Program-made: the position numbers and the translations under genes
Assembly: GCA_013215605.1 (NCBI GenBank)
Contig: JABSQW010000114.1
Coordinates: 1 to 40,138 of the forward strand
Length of the DNA stretch: 40,138 nucleotides
Source: Myxococcales bacterium
Lineage (GTDB): Bacteria; Myxococcota_A; UBA9160; SMWR01
Direction of reading: 5' to 3'
Shown here: piece by piece, positions 31,483 to 39,398 of the stretch
Layout of the letters: every line of letters begins with the position of its first letter
How positions within the stretch are numbered: the stretch's first letter is position 1
The notes under the pieces: generated by a model
Database searches by the model: none
Seen by the model: the letters and a program-made list of their open reading frames with translations, nothing else
What the model was told of the DNA's origin: nothing

Positions 31483-31621
31483 GCCTGGAATTCGCCTGGA
31501 ATTTCGCTCCCTTCCGCGGTTCCCTGCCTACCTCTCGCGATTTCCCCTGAAGCTTCGCGATCCGATCGACCGATCCATAGGACCCACCTGATTCCGCGGA
31601 CAACCGCGGGGAGGCCATCCC

Positions 31622-31852
31622 GTGGATCCGACGACCAAGGAAATGGAAGCCGCGGAAGCCGAAGCGCTTACGCCGGACGAAGAAGTCAGCACCGACAGTC
31701 CGCTCGAGACCACACGGATCAAGCCGATCCGGATGGTGGAGCGAGAGCTCACGCGCCCTGACGGGACCACGGTGAAGGTGGACGTCCCCGTGTATCCGCC
31801 GTTCGAGCTCGACAGCGTGCAATCGGTGGAGAAGAAGAAGAACTCGAAGTAG
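31622..31852 (+). CDS. Small hypothetical protein (76 aa, acidic N-terminus, Lys-rich tail)
   Basis: GTG start after ggggaggcc; MDPTTKEMEAAEAEALTPDEEVSTDSPLETTRIKPIRMVERELTRPDGTTVKVDVPVYPPFELDSVQSVEKKKNSK. Confidence 0.6.
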   Translation: MDPTTKEMEAAEAEALTPDEEVSTDSPLETTRIKPIRMVERELTRPDGTTVKVDVPVYPPFELDSVQSVEKKKNSK

Positions 31853-31889
31853 GGCTCGCTCGGCTTCGCGCGGTCCGCCTCGTCGCCCT

Positions 31890-32504
31890 TCAGGCCCCCG
31901 CCTCGATGAGCCTCCGCGCGTCTCTCAGCAGACTGACGGGCCCGTCCCCGCGGCTGCGGTAGAAGCCGCGGATGATTCCCTCACCGTCCACCAGAACGAA
32001 ATGACTCCCATGGCGGATATTCCGGGGCTCGCCTTCCTTGACGGGAACTTCTTCCTGGGCCTGCTTGAACCCCTTGACCACCACTTCTTCGGTGATCTCC
32101 GGCGGACCGGTGAGGAACGACCAGTTGGTCTGGTCGACCCGGTGGTGACTGGCATACGCCTCGAGTACCTGCGGCGTATCGACCACAGGATCGACGGTAA
32201 ACGACAGGAAGTGGACCGAGTCGGCGTTTTTCGAGAGGTCCTTCTGGATCCCCGCCATCGTGCTGGTGAGTAGCGGGCAGATGTCGGGGCACGACGTGAA
32301 GATGAAGTTTGCCACCCACACCTTGCCGAGGACCCTGTCGGAGCCGAACGTCGCCTGGCGTTGATCCGTGAGCTCGAAGACCGGCGCCTTGGAGATCCGG
32401 GGGAGCTCGGGTGCCGGTCCGCAGGCACTGGCGAGTACGAGCGCTGCCGGGCCCAGGCTTGCGAAGACGGCGATTCGGAACGCGATTCGCTTTGTGGAGT
32501 TCAT
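31890..32504 (-). CDS. SCO1/SenC/PrrC family copper-delivery lipoprotein-like protein
   Basis: N-terminal lipobox-like LVLASAC; NFIFTSCPDICPLLTSTMAGIQKDL (CxxxC); FTVDPVVDTPQVLEAYA; RHGSHFVLVDGEGIIRGFY. Confidence 0.92.
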   Translation of the reverse strand: MNSTKRIAFRIAVFASLGPAALVLASACGPAPELPRISKAPVFELTDQRQATFGSDRVLGKVWVANFIFTSCPDICPLLTSTMAGIQKDLSKNADSVHFLSFTVDPVVDTPQVLEAYASHHRVDQTNWSFLTGPPEITEEVVVKGFKQAQEEVPVKEGEPRNIRHGSHFVLVDGEGIIRGFYRSRGDGPVSLLRDARRLIEAGA

Positions 32505-32508
32505 CCGA

Positions 32509-32673
32509 TCATCCGAGGTGTCGTGAGGATTGAGGCCACGCCAGCGCGAGCGTGTTGAACGCGGTGTCGGCGACCGGCAGCCGCGGCTGATCGGGTGGCG
32601 GCCACGCTATCGCGTTGATCCTGGAGATGCTGAAGGCGCTGATCAGGCCCGCGAACAACCGGTCTTCTCTAGC
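32509..32673 (-). pseudogene. Possible remnant of a cytochrome c oxidase subunit III-like gene
   Basis: Minus-strand translation ...REDRLFAGLISAFSISRINAIAWPPPDQPRLPVADTAFNTLALAWPQSSRHLG*; WPPPDQPRLPV...NTL resembles the N-terminal region of some CoxIII proteins. Confidence 0.35.
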
Positions 32674-32935
32674 CGCTGAGGTGGCCGATTCCTTCCGGTG
32701 GCCTGGCGAGTCTGGACGCTCTGCGCATCCAGAAGATCAGTAGCGATGCCACCCCCACCAGGACCACGCTCACCACCCCCAGCAGGACGAGCACTCCCGC
32801 CTGAACGCCCAGGGCCATCGGAGAGCCCGGCTCGCCGTAGCAGACCGCGCAGGCCAGCGCGGGTTGCGCGCTCAGGAGCGCGACGACACCGATGAGCGCT
32901 GCAAGCGCTGCGTTCAACCGTCTGCGCCCGCTCAC
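32669..32935 (-). CDS. Small membrane protein with CxxC (88 aa) in cox operon
   Basis: Signal-like N-terminus, LSAQPALACAVCYGEPGSPMALGVQAGVLVLLGVVSVVLVGVASLLIFWMRRASRLARP. Confidence 0.7.
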   Translation of the reverse strand: MSGRRRLNAALAALIGVVALLSAQPALACAVCYGEPGSPMALGVQAGVLVLLGVVSVVLVGVASLLIFWMRRASRLARPPEGIGHLSG

Positions 32936-33138
32936 AGGTAGCTCACGTCCTTCAGCTTGCGGAGGAACCAGACGCCGTAGAACGCCAATGCGGCACTTCC
33001 GAGGAAGGATCCCACGCCGAGGGCCAGGTGAACGACGCTTCCAGACTGGGCGTAGTCCCGGGTCCCCCAGACCCCGAAGCCGAAAGCCAGCGCGATCGAC
33101 ATCACGATGAAGAAGATGTGAAAAGCCTTCAGCGACAT
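32932..33138 (-). CDS. Small two-TM membrane protein (68 aa) in cox operon
   Basis: MSLKAFHIFFIVMSIALAFGFGVWGTRDYAQSGSVVHLALGVGSFLGSAALAFYGVWFLRKLKDVSYL; overlaps the start of the downstream gene. Confidence 0.7.
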   Translation of the reverse strand: MSLKAFHIFFIVMSIALAFGFGVWGTRDYAQSGSVVHLALGVGSFLGSAALAFYGVWFLRKLKDVSYL

Positions 33139-33147
33139 CTCACGGCT

Positions 33148-33459
33148 CTAGAGCGGCCAGAGCGGGCCGTTCCCTATTTGCGTCCCCAAGGGCAGGATGA
33201 ACAGTACGAAGAGGAACGCCGCGCAAAGGAGCAGGACCCAGAGGATCACCTTTTCCTCGGAGATCAGATGCATGAAGTAGCCGGCCACGAGGCCTGCCTT
33301 CACGGTGGCCACGACCATCGCCAAGGTGATGGCAAACCCGGTCGGCAGGTGCAGATACGAGATCCCGACCGTGACCACCGTCAAGACCGCCAGCGCGACG
33401 AAGACCGTCACGTATACCTTGATGTGCTGCCTTACGTGTTCGACGTCAGATTCGCTCAT
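33148..33459 (-). CDS. Cytochrome c oxidase subunit IV-like (prokaryotic COX4/CyoD type)
   Basis: HIKVYVTVFVALAVLTVVTVGISYLHLPTGFAITLAMVVATVKAGLVAGYFMHLISEEKVILWVLLLCAAFLFVLFILPLG. Confidence 0.88.
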   Translation of the reverse strand: MSESDVEHVRQHIKVYVTVFVALAVLTVVTVGISYLHLPTGFAITLAMVVATVKAGLVAGYFMHLISEEKVILWVLLLCAAFLFVLFILPLGTQIGNGPLWPL

Positions 33460-33468
33460 TGCTGATCC

Positions 33469-34098
33469 CTACAAAAGATAGAGTGTGGGAAAGAGAAAGA
33501 TCCAGACCAGGTCCACGAAGTGCCAGTAGAGCCCCGCGATCTCGATCCGGCCGGTAAGCCGCTCTTTGTCGGTCTTCCACAGGGCGACACCGAAGAACAG
33601 CAGCCACAGGTTGACCAGGATCCCCAAGATGACGTGCAGCGCATGTAGCCCGGTCAACGTGAAATACAGACCGTAGAACACGGACGGATCGCCGGCCTCG
33701 GGCCAACCGGTGGCGGGGAAGATGTGGTGACCGAATTTGTCGCTGTACTCGAAGGCCTTGACCACCAGGAAGACCAGTCCCAGGGCGATCGTGGTTCCGA
33801 AATAGCGGCGGAACGCTGCGAGGTTGTCCATCTTGAGCGACGCCCACGCCATCACCATCGTGATGCTCGAGGTGATGAGCACGAGGGTGTTCGCGGTCCC
33901 GATGGGTACGTTCAGACCGGCTTCCACGCCGGTGGGCCAGTTCTCGACCGCCGCGCCCACGCGCAGGAGCACATAGGAGGAGAAGAGCGCGCCGAACAGC
34001 ATGACCTCGGAAGCCAGGAACAACCAGATCCCGAGCTTTCCGCTGGTGACGCCCGTAACCGGATGCGGCTCGACCTGGTAGGGGATGACGACGGACAC
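33469..34098 (-). CDS. coxC: Cytochrome c oxidase subunit III
   Basis: [29 protein letters not shown]...[17 protein letters not shown]...[21 protein letters not shown]. Confidence 0.95.
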   Translation of the reverse strand: MSVVIPYQVEPHPVTGVTSGKLGIWLFLASEVMLFGALFSSYVLLRVGAAVENWPTGVEAGLNVPIGTANTLVLITSSITMVMAWASLKMDNLAAFRRYFGTTIALGLVFLVVKAFEYSDKFGHHIFPATGWPEAGDPSVFYGLYFTLTGLHALHVILGILVNLWLLFFGVALWKTDKERLTGRIEIAGLYWHFVDLVWIFLFPTLYLL

Positions 34099-34101
34099 GG
34101 A

Positions 34102-35826
34102 CTATGCCTCCTGCTTCACATATTGCGGGGAGAAGTCGCGATCGGCACCTGGCACACTGTATTCATACGGCCCGCGGTAGACCACGGGGGTCTCGGTAAA
34201 GTTCCCATGGGGCGGAGGTGTCGGTGTCGCCCATTCCAGGGTCGTCGCCTGCCAGGGATTCTCCTCGGCCCTCTCGGTCTTCCGCATGCTCCAGAAGAAG
34301 TTGATGATGAACGGAATCTGGGCAGCGGCGAGGCACCAGGCCGACCAGGAAGTCATCACGGTGAGGCCGTGTACCGCCGCTCCGTGGTCATAGATCGTAG
34401 GGTCGAACAGCCGGCGCGAGACCCCCGCCATGCCCTCGAACATCATGGGCATGAAGACGCCGTTCATGAAAATGAAAGAGAGCCAGAAGTGCACCTTTCC
34501 GAGAGTGACGTTCAGCGTCCGGCCCGTGGCCTTTGGATACCAGTAATAGATCCCCGCAAACATCGCGAAGATGGTGCCGGGTGCAACCACGTAGTGGAAG
34601 TGTCCGATCACGTAGTAGGTGTCGTGCAGGTGGGCGTCGGGAGCCGCCAATCCGAGGGGGAGTCCCGTGAGCCCGCCGATCCCGAACATGGGCAGGAACG
34701 CCAGCGCGAAGAGCATGGCGACGGAGAATCGGATCGAGGCGCCCCACAGGCTGATCACCAGGCACGTCAGGATGATCACCGAGGGAATCGAGATGATCAT
34801 CGTGGTGATCTGGAAGAAGGTGCTCATGGTGGTTCCCATGCCGGTCATGTACATGTGGTGCGCCCACACGCCGAAGGACAGGAAACCGAGGACGAGGAGC
34901 GAGTACACCATCGGGCGGTAGCCCCACAGGGGCTTGCGCGTGTTGTTGGCGATCACCTCGGCGATGATCCCCATGCCCGGCAGGATCAGCACGTACACCT
35001 CGGGGTGGGCGAGGAACCAGAACAGGTGCTGCCAGAGCAGGGGGCTGCCGCCGCCGGCCGCGACGATCTGTTCCCCTCCCACGACCAGCCCGCTCGGAAG
35101 GAAGAAGCTCGTGCCGGCCAACCGGTCCATCAGCTGAAAGATGGCCGCGGCCTGGAGCGGGGGAAACGCCAGCAGCAGCAGGAAGGCGGTCACCAGCTGC
35201 GACCACACGAAGAACGGCAGGCGGAAGAACGTCAGGCCCTCCGCTCGGATATGGAGGATCGTGACGATGAAATTGAGCGCGCCGAGTAGCGACGACGCAA
35301 TGAGGAAGATCATTCCGATCAACCAGAAGGTCTGACCCGTCGTCGCTGTGACGGCGAGAGGCGCGTACGAGGTCCAGCCTGAGCTCGCCGCGCCGCCCGG
35401 CAGGAAGAAGCTCGCCAGCATCACGATGCCGCCGATCACGAACGCCTGGTAGCTCATCATGTTGAGCCGCGGAAAGGCCATGTCCGGCGCGCCGATCTGC
35501 AGTGGAACCACGTAGTTTCCAAACGCTCCGACGGCGAGCGGGACGATGCCCATGAAGACCATGATGGTGCCGTGCATGGCGCCGAGCTGGTTGTAGAAAT
35601 CGGGCAGCATGGCCCCCCGATCCACCAGGGTATCCGGAAGCAACCCTCCGATGATCGGGATCGCCGACCCCGGATAGGCGAGCTGCCAGCGCATCATCAT
35701 CATCAGGGAGAAGCCGAAGAACAAGAAGACGAGAGCCGTTATGCCGTACTGGATCCCGATCGTCTTGTGATCCGTAGAAAACACATACTTGCGTAAGAAT
35801 CCCAGATCCGAGTGTTCATCACTCAT
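34102..35826 (-). CDS. coxA: Cytochrome c oxidase subunit I (A-type heme-copper oxidase)
   Basis: STDHKTIGIQYG, MLPDFYNQLGAMHGTIMVFMGIVP, QHLFWFLAHPEVYVLILPGMG, VWAHHMYMTGM, HDTYYVIGHFHYVV. Confidence 0.97.
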   Translation of the reverse strand: MSDEHSDLGFLRKYVFSTDHKTIGIQYGITALVFLFFGFSLMMMMRWQLAYPGSAIPIIGGLLPDTLVDRGAMLPDFYNQLGAMHGTIMVFMGIVPLAVGAFGNYVVPLQIGAPDMAFPRLNMMSYQAFVIGGIVMLASFFLPGGAASSGWTSYAPLAVTATTGQTFWLIGMIFLIASSLLGALNFIVTILHIRAEGLTFFRLPFFVWSQLVTAFLLLLAFPPLQAAAIFQLMDRLAGTSFFLPSGLVVGGEQIVAAGGGSPLLWQHLFWFLAHPEVYVLILPGMGIIAEVIANNTRKPLWGYRPMVYSLLVLGFLSFGVWAHHMYMTGMGTTMSTFFQITTMIISIPSVIILTCLVISLWGASIRFSVAMLFALAFLPMFGIGGLTGLPLGLAAPDAHLHDTYYVIGHFHYVVAPGTIFAMFAGIYYWYPKATGRTLNVTLGKVHFWLSFIFMNGVFMPMMFEGMAGVSRRLFDPTIYDHGAAVHGLTVMTSWSAWCLAAAQIPFIINFFWSMRKTERAEENPWQATTLEWATPTPPPHGNFTETPVVYRGPYEYSVPGADRDFSPQYVKQEA

Positions 35827-35846
35827 GCTCTATACCCTTCGTGCAG

Positions 35847-35869
35847 GCATGCGGGTTGCGGCCGCATGC
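35847..35869. promoter_or_regulatory. Hairpin between coxB and coxA
   Basis: GCATGCGG-GTTGCGG-CCGCATGC, 8-bp perfect stem in the intercistronic gap. Confidence 0.35.
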
Positions 35870-35900
35870 GTTCGATAAACGGCTCGTCTGCGCCGGCTCG

Positions 35901-36659
35901 TCAGTAATCGTCCAGCCCCAGCGCCGCGTGCTCTTCATCCAACCAGCGCTGGTAGTCCTCCGGCGACTCGATGATGAGATCCGCCTTCATCTCGTAGTGG
36001 CCCAAGCCGCACAGCTGTGCGCACCCCACTTGGAACTTGCCCGTGGATTTCGCTTCGAACCAGATTGGGATCTCCATCCCCGGGATCAGATCCTGCGTGA
36101 TGCGCATGACGGGCATCTTGAAGCTGTGGATCACGTCCTTGGCCGTGAGGCGCGCGATCACCGGCCTCCCCACCGGGAAGTGCAGACCCCGGACGGTGAT
36201 GTCGTCGAACCCGTCCTCGTCGTCGAAATCCAAGCCGGCCGGGTTGTCGTCGGCGTAGAACTCCACGCCGGTCCTGCCGAATTTCCCGTCCTGCCCCGGG
36301 TAGTGGAACAGCCATTTGAACTGCTCCGCCACTACGCGTATGACGACCGGATTGTCCTGCGTGGGAAAGTCGTTCTTGATCTTGGCCCAGACGGGCATGG
36401 CGAAGAAGGCCAGGATGACCGCCTCCGCGACGGCCACCCCTACTTCCAGCCACTTGGAGAAGCCCGCCTTGATGGGCTTGTAGACCGCGACGTGGCCCGG
36501 TCGCTCTCGGAAGCGAACCAGACAAAACACCATGAAGGCCCCCCAGCCGACGAACAACGCCAGCATGAACCAGTGGATCACGTTGATCATGGTGTCGATG
36601 TCGTCGCCCTGCACCGAGACGTTCGGGGGCAACCACCAGCCGTATTCCGGTTCGTTCAT
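35901..36659 (-). CDS. coxB: Cytochrome c oxidase subunit II
   Basis: Two N-terminal TMs, VIRVVAEQFKWLFHYPG, DVIHSFKMPVMRITQDLIPGMEIPIWFEA, CuA-site CAQLCGLGHYEM. Confidence 0.95.
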   Translation of the reverse strand: MNEPEYGWWLPPNVSVQGDDIDTMINVIHWFMLALFVGWGAFMVFCLVRFRERPGHVAVYKPIKAGFSKWLEVGVAVAEAVILAFFAMPVWAKIKNDFPTQDNPVVIRVVAEQFKWLFHYPGQDGKFGRTGVEFYADDNPAGLDFDDEDGFDDITVRGLHFPVGRPVIARLTAKDVIHSFKMPVMRITQDLIPGMEIPIWFEAKSTGKFQVGCAQLCGLGHYEMKADLIIESPEDYQRWLDEEHAALGLDDY

Positions 36660-36713
36660 GGCCCTAGATTCCTCTTTCGGGGATCATTCGGTCGGCGATT
36701 CCCTGATCTCCAG

Positions 36714-37454
36714 TTAGCTCTTCGTGGGGTACGTGAACTCGAGCGTCTGGGTCTCGCCGTCGCCGATCGTGACGGTCTGTTCCATCACGTCGTACTTCTC
36801 GTGCCAGGCTTCGATGGTGTAGGTGCCCGGGGGGAGGTTTGGCAGTTCGAACGAGCCGTCCGGCCCGGTCACCGCGAAATAGGGATGGGGGACCACGGCG
36901 ACGAATGAGTTCATCCACGGATGAATGTCGCATTTGACTTTCATCGGCGGGCTCGCCTCGTCCCGTCTCATGCGGATCGCGACGTTTGAGGCGCCCGCCG
37001 GCTGGGACCGGTTGAAGGACCGGTTCTTCTTTCCGAAACCGTGGACGTTGTGGGCCGTGGGATCGCTGGTCTTGACCGAGAGCGACTGGCCCTGCCGCAT
37101 GCCCTGCACGTGGGGGGTGTACATGCAGCCCTTCTGATCCAACAGGGCGTCGCCCTCGGGCATCGGGAACTTCCAGCCCTCGGCGCCCGTCTTGACCCAG
37201 ACGAAGACGTTTCGCAGGGTCCCGTTCTCGTTGATGATGACCGTCTCCGGCTTCTGCCGCTCGCCGCCGTGCATCTCTGCGCACTTCGCGTCGGCGCCCG
37301 CCATGTCGATACGGCGCATTCGCGGTGCTTTGCCCTCGAACTTCACGCTGCCCGTGACCTTCGCCGTGCCCAGTGCCGGGTTCCACGGCTTGTCCTCGGC
37401 ACCGCTCGCCGCGGCAAGAAAGAAAAGGCTGATCAACACGAGAAATAGACGCAT
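36714..37454 (-). CDS. Secreted cupredoxin-like protein with carboxypeptidase-regulatory-like domain
   Basis: MRLFLVLISLFFLAAASGA signal; TAHNVHGF...MKVKCDIHPWMNSFVAVV (His...Cys-x2-His-x2-Met); C-terminal GPDGSFELPNLPPGTYTIEAWHEKY. Confidence 0.8.
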   Translation of the reverse strand: MRLFLVLISLFFLAAASGAEDKPWNPALGTAKVTGSVKFEGKAPRMRRIDMAGADAKCAEMHGGERQKPETVIINENGTLRNVFVWVKTGAEGWKFPMPEGDALLDQKGCMYTPHVQGMRQGQSLSVKTSDPTAHNVHGFGKKNRSFNRSQPAGASNVAIRMRRDEASPPMKVKCDIHPWMNSFVAVVPHPYFAVTGPDGSFELPNLPPGTYTIEAWHEKYDVMEQTVTIGDGETQTLEFTYPTKS

Positions 37455-37643
37455 GTCCAAGGACCTCCCTACCCAGGCGCGAAGAGATACTGCTATTGGC
37501 GCTCTCGGAAGCGCAAGGCGATTCCGATTCTCTTGACGGGGAAACATCGGTGAGAAAGCGCCGGCAAAATCCAGAGTACCTCTAGAAGATGCGGGCAGTT
37601 TTACCATATCATGCGCCAGTCTTCACCCGAATCGGAGGAGTGC

Positions 37644-39398
37644 ATGGCTGGGGGCGGGGGGTGGCCGAAAGCGCTGGTAGGAGTCCGCGGCGGGATCCTG
37701 AAGATTTCGCTGATCCTGACGGCGGTCTATTGCCTCGTCTTCCTGCTCCCTCGGTTGTTCGAGACCGCCGACTATCGGCACTTTCCCCTGATCGGCAGCC
37801 GCGTGCTCGTGTGGGGCCTCGCCCAGGCGCACCTCATGTTCGCCGCCTTCGTGCTGGGCGTGCCGATCTTCGTGCTGATCGCCGAGGTGCTCGGCGTCGT
37901 TTCCAAGAACGAACGCTACGACGGTCTCGCCAAAGAGTTCACCCGCCTGCTCGCCATGAGTTACACGATCACCGCGACGCTGGGCGGGCTTCTCCTGGTG
38001 GCGCTGGTGGTCTTCTACCCGAAGTTCACCACGCACATGGAGAAGGTGTTCGATCCCACGTGGTCCTTCTACGTGGCGGTCATCTTCTGCGAGGCGCTGT
38101 TCGCGTACTCCTACTGGTACACCTGGGATCTGCTGCAGGGTTCGCGGAAGCGCTGGCACCTGCTCATCGGCGTCATGGTCAACGCGTTGGGCATCGCCAT
38201 CCTCGCCATCACGAACGCCTGGACGGGATACATGATGACGCCAGGCGGTGTAGAGGGCACCGATCTGGCCATCACGGTCACGAGCCGATACGACGCCTTC
38301 GTGAACTACGCCTGGAATCCTCTCAACATTCATCGGCTGCTCGCCAATGTGTGTTTCGGCGGCGCCATCGTGGGCGCCTACGCGGCCTTCCGCTTTCTGG
38401 CCGCCACGAGCGACGAGGAGCGCGAACGCTTCGACTGGATGGGCTACATCGGCAGCTTCATCGCCGTGGCGGCCTTCATTCCTCTGCCGTTCGCCGGCTA
38501 CTACCTGGGCCGCGAGATCTACGCCTACAGCCAGCAGATGGGCGTGTCCATGATGGGCGGTTCCTTCGCCCAACTGTGGATCCTCCAGGCCATCCTGATC
38601 GGCGCACTGTTCCTGGCCATCAATCTCTACCTCTGGCTCGCCATGGGTCGCATCCCCGGAGGCGAGCGCTATCGCAAGTACCAGGCGCCGGTGCTGTTCG
38701 TCCTGGCGACGGGCCTCGCCGTCTGGGCGACGCCGCACACCATCATCGCCACGTTCGCCGAGATGAAGGCCATGGGTTCGGCCCACCACCCGAGGCTGGG
38801 CGTTCTGGGCGTGATGTCGGCCAAGAACACCGCCGTCAACCTGATGATTCTCTCGACGTTCATCACGTTCATGCTCTACCGGCGAGGGAACAAGGAGGCG
38901 ACGGCGTCGTTCGCCGTCCCGGGCAAGGGGATCCAGGGGCTCGCACTGCTGGCGACGATCGTGGGGATCGTCTGGATCGGCATCTACGGCTACTTCGTCC
39001 CCGCCGCGGTGCGGGTCGGGCTCTCGGCCTACCAGCCGCTGATGGTGGGCGCGTTCATGATCTTGTTCCTGGCGCTCGAGGTCCCGATTTTCCGGGGTGC
39101 GAATTCGCTCGGCGAGATCCAGTGGGGTCGGATGCCGCGGATCTCCCAGTACGTCCTGTTCTTCCTGGCCGTTACCTTCACCTGGCTCATGGGACTCATG
39201 GGATACATCCGCTCCGGCATCCGCCAGTACTGGCACGTCTACCAGGTCATGCGGGACACGAGCGAGGGGGCGTACATCCCGACCCACGGGTTCGCAACGA
39301 TCGTCGTCTCGTTCATCGTGGTCCTCTTCTTCTTGTTCGTGTCGATGGTGTTCGCGCTGGCGATGCGCTCCGAGCGGAGAGAGCAAGCGGCCAAGTGA
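37644..39398 (+). CDS. Cytochrome bd-like oxidase subunit I (CydA superfamily, divergent)
   Basis: QAHLMFAAFVLGVPIFVLIAEVLG, FCEALFAYSYWYTWDLLQGSRKRWHLLIGVMVNALGIAILAITNAWTGYMMTPGG, NPLNIHRLLANVCFGG; ATG with GGAGGAG RBS (ORF opens at 37611). Confidence 0.85.
   Translation: MAGGGGWPKALVGVRGGILKISLILTAVYCLVFLLPRLFETADYRHFPLIGSRVLVWGLAQAHLMFAAFVLGVPIFVLIAEVLGVVSKNERYDGLAKEFTRLLAMSYTITATLGGLLLVALVVFYPKFTTHMEKVFDPTWSFYVAVIFCEALFAYSYWYTWDLLQGSRKRWHLLIGVMVNALGIAILAITNAWTGYMMTPGGVEGTDLAITVTSRYDAFVNYAWNPLNIHRLLANVCFGGAIVGAYAAFRFLAATSDEERERFDWMGYIGSFIAVAAFIPLPFAGYYLGREIYAYSQQMGVSMMGGSFAQLWILQAILIGALFLAINLYLWLAMGRIPGGERYRKYQAPVLFVLATGLAVWATPHTIIATFAEMKAMGSAHHPRLGVLGVMSAKNTAVNLMILSTFITFMLYRRGNKEATASFAVPGKGIQGLALLATIVGIVWIGIYGYFVPAAVRVGLSAYQPLMVGAFMILFLALEVPIFRGANSLGEIQWGRMPRISQYVLFFLAVTFTWLMGLMGYIRSGIRQYWHVYQVMRDTSEGAYIPTHGFATIVVSFIVVLFFLFVSMVFALAMRSERREQAAK

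Noticed and set aside
33724-35289. 521-aa plus-strand ORF opposite coxC/coxA
   Set aside because: Antisense shadow of clear cytochrome oxidase genes.
37623-39386. 587-aa minus-strand ORF opposite the bd-like protein
   Set aside because: Antisense shadow, RHDE-rich with no recognisable fold; sense strand encodes a multi-TM protein.
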